37,444 bases of DNA from UBA6220 sp041651335 (GTDB lineage Bacteria; Patescibacteriota; Minisyncoccia; Minisyncoccales; Minisyncoccaceae): positions 1-37,444 of the forward strand of contig JBAZJL010000008.1 of NCBI GenBank assembly GCA_041651335.1, in the 5' to 3' direction. Positions 22,083-29,854 of this stretch are shown here, piece after piece. The notes under the pieces were generated by a model. That model did not search any database. It had not been told where the DNA came from and worked only from the letters and a program-made list of their open reading frames with translations. The translations under genes and the position numbers were made by a program. The number at the start of each line of letters is the position of its first letter. Position 1 is the first letter of the stretch.

Positions 22083-24503
22083 ATGGAAATTATTTATCCT
22101 CAAAATCCTGTTTTTTATTTTGCCCTTGGCTCAGCCGCGATTTTGGTTTTTTTATTATTGTTTTTCTTTTTTTTAAAAAGAAGAAAAAATCGTCTTGAAT
22201 CCAGCTTAGATATGTCTTTATTTTCAATTCAATTGCCGAAATATGAAAAATACGGCGAAGAAAAAAAAGACATTAAAATAATGATTGGAAAAATGGAGCA
22301 GATATTTTCCAATTTTCTTTATTTTAAAAACAATAGTGCTCCTTTATTTTCCGATCGCCCGAGAGCGGTTTTAGAAATTGCTTCTGAATTGGGCGGAGAA
22401 GATATTTCTTTTTATATTGCTGTTCCAAATAATTACGCTAATTCTTTGCCAAAATATGTCGAAGGCGCTTATCCCGGAGCTATTGTTCAAAAAATTCCCG
22501 ACGATTACACCATTTTTGAACCAGAGGCCAATGTTTCTACTTCGTATCTGCGCTTAAAAAAATCTTTTTTACTTCCTTTAAATACTTATTTTAATTTAAA
22601 TACCGATCCCTTAGAGGCAATTGTTAATTCTTTGACTAATATCAAGGCCGATGAGGGAGCAGCTATTCAATTGATTGTTCGCGAAGCCACAACAGATGTT
22701 CATTCTCAGGGCGATAAGGTAATTTCCCAATTAATTTCCGAAGGAAAAGATCTTAATGCAGCAATTTCTGGAGCCAACGAAAACCCTATTACCCAATTGT
22801 TAACCGCACCCTCTCCTCAACAAAAAGAATTGGAAAATAAAGTTAAAGAAAAAAAAGTTGACGATGCTACGATTTCTGCTTTGCGAGCGAAAATTCAAAA
22901 GCCATTTTTTGATGTAAATATTAGACTATTGTCTTGCGCGAAAATTCCTGGCCGAGCTGATGAGATTTTGCAAAATATGGAATCTGGGTTTGCCCAATTT
23001 TTTTCTCCGCTTAATAATTTTTCTTCTGTGCGAGTAAAAGGCAATCAAGCCAGGCAATTGATTTATAATTATATTTTTCGTAATTTTGATGAAAGCCAGA
23101 AAGTTATTTTAAATAGCGAAGAATTAAGCAGTATTTATCACTTGCCTTTGTCCCACATAGAAAGCCCTTATATAAAATGGGCTGGAACAAAAGAAGTAGA
23201 GCCTCCGGCCGGATTGCTTTTATCAGGTCCGGTTTTGCTTGGTAAAACTGTTTTTCGAGGACAAGAAAAAAATGTTTATATTGCCAATGCCGAAGACAGG
23301 CGTCGTCATTTTTATATTGTTGGTCAAACTGGAGTAGGAAAATCAGGCTTTTTATCGGAAATGATTAGACAGGACATTATTAATGGAAATGGCGTTGGGG
23401 TAATCGACCCCCACGGAGAATTAGTAGAAGATATTTTGGCAATTATTCCCAAAGAAAGAGCTTCAGATGTTGTTCTTTTCGAGCCCTTTCAAACAGAAAA
23501 GCCTTGTGGATTAAATATGTTGGAATGGGACACGCCAGAGCAGAAAGATATGGCTGTTTCAGAGATGATTTCTATTTTTTATAAATTATTTCCTCCGGAA
23601 ATGATTGGGCCAATGTTTGAGCACTATATGAGAAATGCCATGCTAGCGATAATGGCAGACAAAGCTAATCCTGGAACCTTGATTGAAATTCCTAGAATTT
23701 TTACTGATGACAAATTTATGGAACAAAAATTGCAAAAAGTTTCCGACCCATTAGTCCGAAGTTTTTGGCTTCGGGAATGGAAACAAACAACCGGATCAAC
23801 CAAATCAGACATGCTAGGGTATGTGATTAGTAAAATCGGAAGATTCGTGGAAAATGAAATGTTGCGAAACATTGTCGGCCAGAATCATTCTGGATTTAAT
23901 TTAGACGAAATAATGGATAATAAAAAAATATTTTTAGCCAATTTAAGCAAGGGCCGAACCGGAGAATTAAACAGCTCTTTATTGGGATTGATTCTGGTTT
24001 CAAAAATGCAAATGGCAGCAATGAGAAGAGCTGAAATTCCAATCGAAGCTCGTCAAGATTTCTATCTTTATTTAGATGAGTTTCAAAATTTTACTACCGA
24101 GAGTATTGCCACCATTTTATCCGAAGCCAGAAAATATCGTTTAAATTTGATTTTAGCTCATCAATACATGCCCCAGCTTTCCGAAAGCATTAAAAATGCG
24201 GTTATCGGAAATGTAGGCACTTTTGCTGCTTTTCGAGTAGGGGCTGATGATGCGGAATTTTTGGAAAAACAATTTTCTCCGGAATTTTCGCGATTTGATT
24301 TATTAAATCTGGATAATTTTCAATTATTAATAAAGATGATGTTAAACAACAAATTAACCTCTTCTTTTAAAATTAAAACTTTGGTTCCAGAAAAAGGAAG
24401 TTTTGAAAACGCTGAATTAATTAAGCAATTCTCGCGAAGCCGATATGGTCGGCCTCGAGCTATTGTTGAAGCGGAAATTGCCCAAATTCTTAACTTGAAT
24501 TGA
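22083..24503 (+). CDS. VirD4/TraG-like membrane-anchored ATPase (type IV coupling protein-like)
   Basis: An 806-aa protein with an N-terminal membrane segment (residues ~10-30), a ~350-residue N-terminal domain of unknown fold, and a FtsK/VirD4-type RecA-like ATPase. Walker A is GQTGVGKSGF near residue 417, followed by GVIDPHGELVEDIL. The FLYLDEFQNF-type Walker B (YLYLDEFQNFTTESIATIL) lies near 660, followed by AHQYMPQLSESI. The sequence resembles conjugative coupling proteins, but no relaxase or mating-channel genes are nearby, so it is not evidence of conjugation on its own. Such proteins are common in CPR genomes (family knowledge); the substrate is unknown. Confidence 0.88.
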   Translation: MEIIYPQNPVFYFALGSAAILVFLLLFFFFLKRRKNRLESSLDMSLFSIQLPKYEKYGEEKKDIKIMIGKMEQIFSNFLYFKNNSAPLFSDRPRAVLEIASELGGEDISFYIAVPNNYANSLPKYVEGAYPGAIVQKIPDDYTIFEPEANVSTSYLRLKKSFLLPLNTYFNLNTDPLEAIVNSLTNIKADEGAAIQLIVREATTDVHSQGDKVISQLISEGKDLNAAISGANENPITQLLTAPSPQQKELENKVKEKKVDDATISALRAKIQKPFFDVNIRLLSCAKIPGRADEILQNMESGFAQFFSPLNNFSSVRVKGNQARQLIYNYIFRNFDESQKVILNSEELSSIYHLPLSHIESPYIKWAGTKEVEPPAGLLLSGPVLLGKTVFRGQEKNVYIANAEDRRRHFYIVGQTGVGKSGFLSEMIRQDIINGNGVGVIDPHGELVEDILAIIPKERASDVVLFEPFQTEKPCGLNMLEWDTPEQKDMAVSEMISIFYKLFPPEMIGPMFEHYMRNAMLAIMADKANPGTLIEIPRIFTDDKFMEQKLQKVSDPLVRSFWLREWKQTTGSTKSDMLGYVISKIGRFVENEMLRNIVGQNHSGFNLDEIMDNKKIFLANLSKGRTGELNSSLLGLILVSKMQMAAMRRAEIPIEARQDFYLYLDEFQNFTTESIATILSEARKYRLNLILAHQYMPQLSESIKNAVIGNVGTFAAFRVGADDAEFLEKQFSPEFSRFDLLNLDNFQLLIKMMLNNKLTSSFKIKTLVPEKGSFENAELIKQFSRSRYGRPRAIVEAEIAQILNLN

Positions 24504-24539
24504 TTTTTTAATACCTTTATTTTATAATAAAGGTATAAT
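24500..24539 (+). promoter_or_regulatory. Promoter with 11-bp inverted repeat before the 551-aa gene
   Basis: TTGATT (24500-24505), 17-bp spacer and TATAAT (24523-24528). A perfect hairpin ATACCTTTATT/AATAAAGGTAT (24511-24521 and 24526-24536) overlaps it, and a second TATAAT lies at 24534-24539. It may be an operator, or a weak terminator of the previous gene without a clear T tract. Confidence 0.45.
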
Positions 24540-24554
24540 AACTAAGAAAAAGTT

Positions 24555-26210
24555 ATGGCGAAAAAAGAATCTTTTGATCCGCAAAAAAAAGAAGAATTAA
24601 AGCTAAACGCTCTTGATGATTCTTTTGAGTTGGAAAAAGGATTAGAAAAAGAAGCAGAGCCAAACGCTGAAGAAGTTTTAGAAAAATTAAACCCAAGCAT
24701 TGTTTCTGGTGATTCTTTTTCTGAAACAAAAGAAGAAATTGATTTAGAAAAAGAAGCAGAGCCAAACGCTGAAGAAGTTTTAGAAAAATTAAACCCAGAT
24801 ATTATTGCTGGATCAAAAATTACAGAACAGGGGATTGAAAAAGAAGCCAAACAAGAAAAAATAAAAGAATTTCAAGAAAAAATAGAAAATCATCTTGAAG
24901 AAAAAGCAAAACAGGCAAAAGAAGCTAGAGAAAAAAGAAAAGAAGAAAAAGAAAAACAGCCCCAGTCTAAAATCAATAATTTAGAAAAAGAATTGCTTAA
25001 TCTTGGGTTTGATTCAATCGAACCATTAGTCGGGCCAAAGTTTGATTCAAGGCTAAAAATTAAAACTTTGGCTATTTTTAAAGAGCGAGCCGATGATTTA
25101 AAAATTAAAGCAGCAGAGTATTGGTATCAAAAAAATAAAAAACAACTTGAAAAAAAGGGGATTGTTCCTGAATCAGAAACAACTCTTTCGATTTATCGCC
25201 TTTATTTAGATAAAAAGGGTGAAAATGATTTGGCTGATGACAAAGAATATTTAGAAATAATAAAAAATAACGAGCAATACGAAAATATTATTACTGGATT
25301 ATCCGAAGAAAAGCCTTTGGTCGAAACTTATTACTCGGCCATGAAAGAAATAAACAATCTAATTGAAAAAGAAAAACAAAATTATTCTTCAAAAGTAGTT
25401 AGCTTATCAGGAAAAAGAGGGGCTGGAGAATTAGAAAAAGCTCAAATAACTGCTAATTTAAAAATTCAAGATTGGGCCGAGGCAGGGGTAAAAATAGCAG
25501 AACTTTTTACTAATCGTAATTTTAACGAAGAAGCGGAAAAAACAATCGAAAAACCAAGTCGAGAAAAATATACTTCTCTTGACTCTATTAGAGAGAGAAA
25601 ATTGGAATTGATGAAAAACCTGAAAACCGATGAAGAAATTGATATTTTGGAAAAATATGGTTGGAAAGTAGAAATTAAAAAATCAGGACTATTTTCTTTA
25701 GGACATACGATTTATAAAAAAAATGGAGTGGTGATGCGTGATATTGCCACTAATATTTTTGGCAGTTACAATAAAGATGAAAAAAGGGATTATCTTAGAA
25801 ATGTTTTGCATGCTGAAATTAAAAGGGAATTAAATGATAATTTTAACAGTATTGAAAAAGAAAATAAAAAACAAATAAATAATTATCGTTTTACTAAATT
25901 TTTAGAGATTCTTGAAAATCCGGAAAAAAATATCAAGGAATACGTAAAAAGAAAAAACCAAGAAAGTTTTAATGATCTTAAAATAACCAAAAAGGGCATG
26001 GAAGAAATTAGAGAGATAGCCCGATATGATGAAAAAAAAGATTCCAGCAATGTTAATGTTAAAGAAGTGATTAGTCGGGCGTGGGAAATTTTTAGAAATC
26101 TTGAACAAACGCCCAAACATCAAAGCGACGTGGATGTATTTTCGGCTATTGATAGAGAAAAGATAAAAAAAGGAATCACAAAACAAGATATAAATAACTT
26201 TTTAAATTAA
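24555..26210 (+). CDS. Hypothetical 551-aa charged, coiled-coil-rich protein with internal repeat
   Basis: I do not recognise a named family. The N-terminal ~140 residues are Lys/Glu-rich with an 18-residue repeat (LEKEAEPNAEEVLEKLNP) occurring twice, 34 residues apart, each followed by IVSG/IIAG-like residues. The centre is helical (LEKELLNLGFDSIEPLVGPKF, RAD...AAEYWYQKNKKQLEKKG) and the C-terminal half has a segment with aromatic/Gly residues (KYGWKVEIKKSGLFSLGHTIY). No membrane segment is visible, so it is probably cytoplasmic. It follows the VirD4-like gene and precedes a 69-aa gene whose start overlaps its stop. Possible substrate or scaffold of the ATPase (inference). Confidence 0.75.
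   Translation: MAKKESFDPQKKEELKLNALDDSFELEKGLEKEAEPNAEEVLEKLNPSIVSGDSFSETKEEIDLEKEAEPNAEEVLEKLNPDIIAGSKITEQGIEKEAKQEKIKEFQEKIENHLEEKAKQAKEAREKRKEEKEKQPQSKINNLEKELLNLGFDSIEPLVGPKFDSRLKIKTLAIFKERADDLKIKAAEYWYQKNKKQLEKKGIVPESETTLSIYRLYLDKKGENDLADDKEYLEIIKNNEQYENIITGLSEEKPLVETYYSAMKEINNLIEKEKQNYSSKVVSLSGKRGAGELEKAQITANLKIQDWAEAGVKIAELFTNRNFNEEAEKTIEKPSREKYTSLDSIRERKLELMKNLKTDEEIDILEKYGWKVEIKKSGLFSLGHTIYKKNGVVMRDIATNIFGSYNKDEKRDYLRNVLHAEIKRELNDNFNSIEKENKKQINNYRFTKFLEILENPEKNIKEYVKRKNQESFNDLKITKKGMEEIREIARYDEKKDSSNVNVKEVISRAWEIFRNLEQTPKHQSDVDVFSAIDREKIKKGITKQDINNFLN
24642..24695 (+). repeat. 54-bp in-frame direct repeat, copy 1
   Basis: Identical to 24744-24797 with a 102-bp period. It encodes the 18-residue acidic repeat of the 551-aa protein. 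Perfect identity at synonymous positions means a recent duplication. Confidence 0.95.
24744..24797 (+). repeat. 54-bp in-frame direct repeat, copy 2
   Basis: Second copy of 24642-24695. The 48 bp between copies are unrelated, apart from generally similar Ile/Ser/Gly-type content. Confidence 0.95.
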
Positions 26211-26419
26211 TGGAAATTTTATATAATGATAGCTTAAAGTCTTTTATTGATCTAATTAATCTTGATCAAGAGAAAAAAGATTTTTTAATTGCGCAATTAC
26301 CCCAAATGGATTTATCGGAAAGAAAGACATTATTGAAAAAGCTATTACAAGCTTATTTCTTAGATTTAAACGCAAAAGAAATAATAAAAAAAATTCAAAT
26401 ATTTTCAGCAGGCAAGTAG
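26210..26419 (+). CDS. Hypothetical 69-aa helical protein
   Basis: A short helical protein (SLKSFIDLINLDQEKKDFLIAQLPQMDLSERKTLLKKLLQAYFLDLNAKEIIKKI). Its ATG overlaps the stop of the 551-aa gene by one base (TAATG), which is good support for a real, translationally coupled gene. No membrane segment, motif or Cys pattern is seen, and I cannot name a function. It belongs to the VirD4-like cluster by position. Confidence 0.65.
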   Translation: MEILYNDSLKSFIDLINLDQEKKDFLIAQLPQMDLSERKTLLKKLLQAYFLDLNAKEIIKKIQIFSAGK

Positions 26420-26433
26420 AATGATTTTTGCCC

Positions 26434-26475
26434 TTGACAAGAGATTGGTTTGTTGATAAGGTTATTTTAACCTTA
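26434..26475 (+). promoter_or_regulatory. Candidate rpoB promoter and hairpin in a 208-bp leader
   Basis: TTGACA (26434-26439) is a consensus -35, but no good -10 stands at 17 bp (TAAGGT, 26457-26462). An 8-bp inverted repeat TAAGGTTA/TAACCTTA (26457-26475) overlaps the expected start region. The leader to the rpoB ATG is long (about 150 nt), which leaves room for regulation. Confidence 0.4.
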
Positions 26476-26627
26476 AGATTAATTAAATAAGCCAACTTGA
26501 TTTTTCAATTTTTATCCCGGTTTTGTTAATTTTTTGTTTCAGCCCTAAAAATAAATAACAAGGGTATTTTTTTGTTTGAAATGCCCAATTTGTTTTCTGT
26601 CCCCATCATTAAATAAAAAACCAGCCT

Positions 26628-29600
26628 ATGAAAACTAAAATGAAAGACTTTTCCAAGAGTAAGATTTTTTATCCATTGCCTAGCCTGATTTTTTTACAAC
26701 AAGAAAGCGGCCGGCAATTTTGGGAAGAAGAATTAAGAGATCTTTTCAGCGAGGTTTCTCCTATTAAGGATTATACTGGAAAAGAATTTGAGCTTCATTT
26801 TCTTGATTATAAATTAGGAAAAGCAAATTATCCCACTGGTTATGATGCTAAAGAAAACAATGATTCTTTTGTCGCTCCTCTTCGAGTAAGAACCAAGCTG
26901 ACTAATTTAAAAACTAAAAGATCTCAAGAACAAGAAATATTTTTTGGAAATTTTCCTCTTTTAACCGAAAGGGGCACTTTTGTTTTAAATGGAGTAGAAA
27001 GAGTGGTAATTTCCCAATTAATCCGTTCTCCGGGAGTGTTTTTTCCATTAAATATTAATAAAGGAAAAAGATGTTTTGGTGCTAAATTAATTCCTAACAG
27101 AGGATCATGGTTAGAATTTGAAACCGAGGGCAATGATGTTATTTCTGTAAAAATAGACCGAAAAAGAAAAGTTCCAGCCACTACCTTAATTAAAGCTCTT
27201 GGCGAATATACGGATAATGATATCAGGGAAATGTTTACTGGTTTTGATTCAAACGAAGTAAATTATATCGAAGAAACACTTAAAAAAGATCCAGCAAAAA
27301 ATCAAGAAGAGGCTTTGTTAGAAATCTATCAAAGATTAAGATCTGGTGAAATGGTGAATCCTGATTCTGCTCGTGAGCTTATTTTCAATATGTTTTTTAA
27401 TTTTGATAGATATGATTTAAGCAAGGTGGGGCGTTGGAAATTGTGGTCTCGCTTGCCAGAATTAAAACCAAAAAAAGACAGAGAAATTGAAAAACAAGAC
27501 CGAATTTTAGCCGTGGAAGACATTGTGGCCACCATTAAAGAAATAATCAAAATGAACAATGACCCCTATTCCAATCCTGATCAAATAGATCATTTGGGTA
27601 ATAGGCGAGTGAGAACATTATCAGAACTGTTATCTAACAAGCTTCGAATCGGTTTGACCAGAATGTCCCGAATTATTAAAGATCGAATGTCTATTTTGGA
27701 ACATGAAAATGTTTCTCCAATGCAATTGATTAATCCCAGGCCTTTTTCAGCTCAAGTAACGCAATTTTTTACCGCTAGCCAATTTTCTCAGTTTATGGAT
27801 AATACTAATCCTTTATCAGAATTAGAGCACAAAAGGCGATTAACTGCTACTGGCCCTGGTGGTTTAACCAGAGAAAGAGCTGGTTTTGATGTTCGAGATG
27901 TTCAGCCCTCTCACTATGGAAGAATTTGTCCGATTCAAACCCCAGAAGGTCCAAACGTGGGATTAGTAACTCATTTATCTCTTTACACTAGACTAAATCC
28001 CTATGGATTTTTAGAAACTCCTTATTACAAGGTAGAAAAATCAAAAGTAACTAAAGAAATTTATTATTTAGACGCAACGGCCGAAGAAAGATTTAATATT
28101 GCTCCTGCTTCAATTCAGCTAGACGAAAACAATAAAATAAAAGAGGAAAGAATAGAGGCCAGAATCAAAGGGGATCCAGGAGAAATTGAAAAAGAAAATA
28201 TTGACTATGTTGATGTTTCCCCTCAACAGTTTATTTCTGTTTCTACTTCTTTGATTCCTTTTTTACAAAACGATGATGCCAACCGAGCTCAAATGGGTTC
28301 TAATATGCAAAGACAAGCCGTGCCATTGGTTAATCCCGAGGCTCCTTTAGTAGGAACAGGAATGGAGGCTGTTGTTGCCAGAGATTCTGGTCAATTAATT
28401 CTTGCAAAATCAAACGGAAAAGTGATAAAAGTTGACGCAAACGAAATTCAAGTCAAAGGAGAAGCTGGCACTGTTTCTTATCCAGTTCGAATTTTTGACC
28501 GAACCAATCAATATACTTGTTTTCATCAAAAACCAGTTGTGGAATTAGGAGAAACAGTAAAAAAAGGAGATGCCTTGATTGAGGGTGGATCTGTTAGCGA
28601 TGGTAAGTTGGCCTTAGGAAGAAATCTTTTAGTTTCTTTTATTTCTTGGAGAGGAAATACTTTTGAAGATGCGATTGTTCTTTCTGAAAGAATCGTAAAA
28701 GAAGATGTTTTTACTTCAGTTCATATTGAAGACTTTTTCTGTGATGTTCGAGAAACAAAACTTGGACCAGAATTAACCACTTCAGATATTCCTAATGTAG
28801 GAGAAGATAAATTAAAAGATTTAGACGAAGAGGGAATTGTGCGCATTGGAGCGGAAGTTGGTCCAAACAATATTTTGGTTGGAAAAATTTCTCCTAAAGG
28901 AGAGGCTGATTTAAGCGCAGAAGAAAGATTGTTAAGAGCTATTTTTGGAGAAAAAGCCAAAGAAGTAAAAGATACTTCTTTAAGGCTAGAGCATGGAAAA
29001 AGAGGTCGAGTGACTGATGTTAAAGTTTTTGCTCGAAGTGAAGGCTATAGCCTAGAACCCGGAGTAATTAAAAGAATCAGAGTTAGAATTTCGGAAGTAA
29101 GAAAAGTGCAAGTTGGAGATAAATTAGCCGGCCGCCATGGAAACAAAGGTATTATTGCTAAAATTTTACCAGCTGAAGAAATGCCATTTTTGGAAGACGG
29201 CACTCCGGTTGATATTGTTTTAAATCCATTATCTGTAGCTTCGAGAATGAATTTGGGCCAAATTTTAGAAACTCATTTGGGCTTGGCAGTAAACAAGCTT
29301 GGCTATTCAGCCGCCACACCTTCACTCTCAGGTGCTAATGAAAGTGCGATTAAAGAAGAATTGGAAAAAGCTGGTTATCCGCGAAACGGAAAATTAACTT
29401 TATTTGACCCAGAAACAGGAGAAGCTTTCCCAGAAAAAATTACAGTGGGCTATATTTATATGATGAAATTAGGCCATATGGTAGAAGACAAAATCCATAT
29501 GCGTTCTATTGGTCCTTACTCTTTGATTACTCAACAGCCCTTGGGAGGAAAAGCTCAATTTGGAGGGCAGAGATTTGGGGAAATGGAAGTTTGGGCTTTG

Positions 29601-29819
29601 GAAGGATACGGCGCTGCTTATACCTTACAAGAAATGCTTACAATTAAATCAGATGATGTTTTGGGTCGAGCCGCTACTTACGAATCTATTTTAAAAGGAG
29701 AGAAGATAAAAAATCCCAACATCCCTGCTTCTTTCAATTTGCTTTTGGCTGAGTTAAAAGCCCTTTCCCTAAATGTAATCATTAAGGGAAAGGTTGAAGA
29801 AGATGGTCCCGAAGTTTAA
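26628..29819 (+). CDS. rpoB: RNA polymerase beta subunit RpoB
   Basis: The 1063-aa subunit is shorter than E. coli's 1342, having few lineage insertions. Recognisable regions are the N-terminal LPSLIFLQQESGRQFWEEEL, the rifampicin-pocket region TQFFTASQFSQFMDNTNPLSELEH near residues 375-400, RLTATGPGGLTRERAGF, GNKGIIAKILPAEEMPFLEDG, and the C-terminal PLGGKAQFGGQRFGEMEVWALE. It forms the catalytic core with RpoC, 35 bp downstream. ATG at 26628 and 26640 are both possible starts. It is not preceded by rplJ/rplL as in many bacteria. Confidence 0.98.
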   Translation: MKTKMKDFSKSKIFYPLPSLIFLQQESGRQFWEEELRDLFSEVSPIKDYTGKEFELHFLDYKLGKANYPTGYDAKENNDSFVAPLRVRTKLTNLKTKRSQEQEIFFGNFPLLTERGTFVLNGVERVVISQLIRSPGVFFPLNINKGKRCFGAKLIPNRGSWLEFETEGNDVISVKIDRKRKVPATTLIKALGEYTDNDIREMFTGFDSNEVNYIEETLKKDPAKNQEEALLEIYQRLRSGEMVNPDSARELIFNMFFNFDRYDLSKVGRWKLWSRLPELKPKKDREIEKQDRILAVEDIVATIKEIIKMNNDPYSNPDQIDHLGNRRVRTLSELLSNKLRIGLTRMSRIIKDRMSILEHENVSPMQLINPRPFSAQVTQFFTASQFSQFMDNTNPLSELEHKRRLTATGPGGLTRERAGFDVRDVQPSHYGRICPIQTPEGPNVGLVTHLSLYTRLNPYGFLETPYYKVEKSKVTKEIYYLDATAEERFNIAPASIQLDENNKIKEERIEARIKGDPGEIEKENIDYVDVSPQQFISVSTSLIPFLQNDDANRAQMGSNMQRQAVPLVNPEAPLVGTGMEAVVARDSGQLILAKSNGKVIKVDANEIQVKGEAGTVSYPVRIFDRTNQYTCFHQKPVVELGETVKKGDALIEGGSVSDGKLALGRNLLVSFISWRGNTFEDAIVLSERIVKEDVFTSVHIEDFFCDVRETKLGPELTTSDIPNVGEDKLKDLDEEGIVRIGAEVGPNNILVGKISPKGEADLSAEERLLRAIFGEKAKEVKDTSLRLEHGKRGRVTDVKVFARSEGYSLEPGVIKRIRVRISEVRKVQVGDKLAGRHGNKGIIAKILPAEEMPFLEDGTPVDIVLNPLSVASRMNLGQILETHLGLAVNKLGYSAATPSLSGANESAIKEELEKAGYPRNGKLTLFDPETGEAFPEKITVGYIYMMKLGHMVEDKIHMRSIGPYSLITQQPLGGKAQFGGQRFGEMEVWALEGYGAAYTLQEMLTIKSDDVLGRAATYESILKGEKIKNPNIPASFNLLLAELKALSLNVIIKGKVEEDGPEV

Positions 29820-29854
29820 GCCTATCATAATCCATAATTCATAATTCTAATAAT

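Noticed and set aside
22083..24503. Conjugative element
   Set aside because: Only a coupling-protein-like ATPase is present; no relaxase, oriT or mating-channel genes, and the surrounding genes are core.
24542..24850. Minus-strand Ser/Phe-rich frame with repeats (102 codons)
   Set aside because: The antisense of the Lys/Glu-rich repeated region; its repeat is a consequence of the 54-bp DNA repeat.
29826..29846. Three CATAATY heptamers between rpoB and rpoC
   Set aside because: Short AT-rich tandem in a 35-bp gap; not distinguishable from chance and not a recognisable site.
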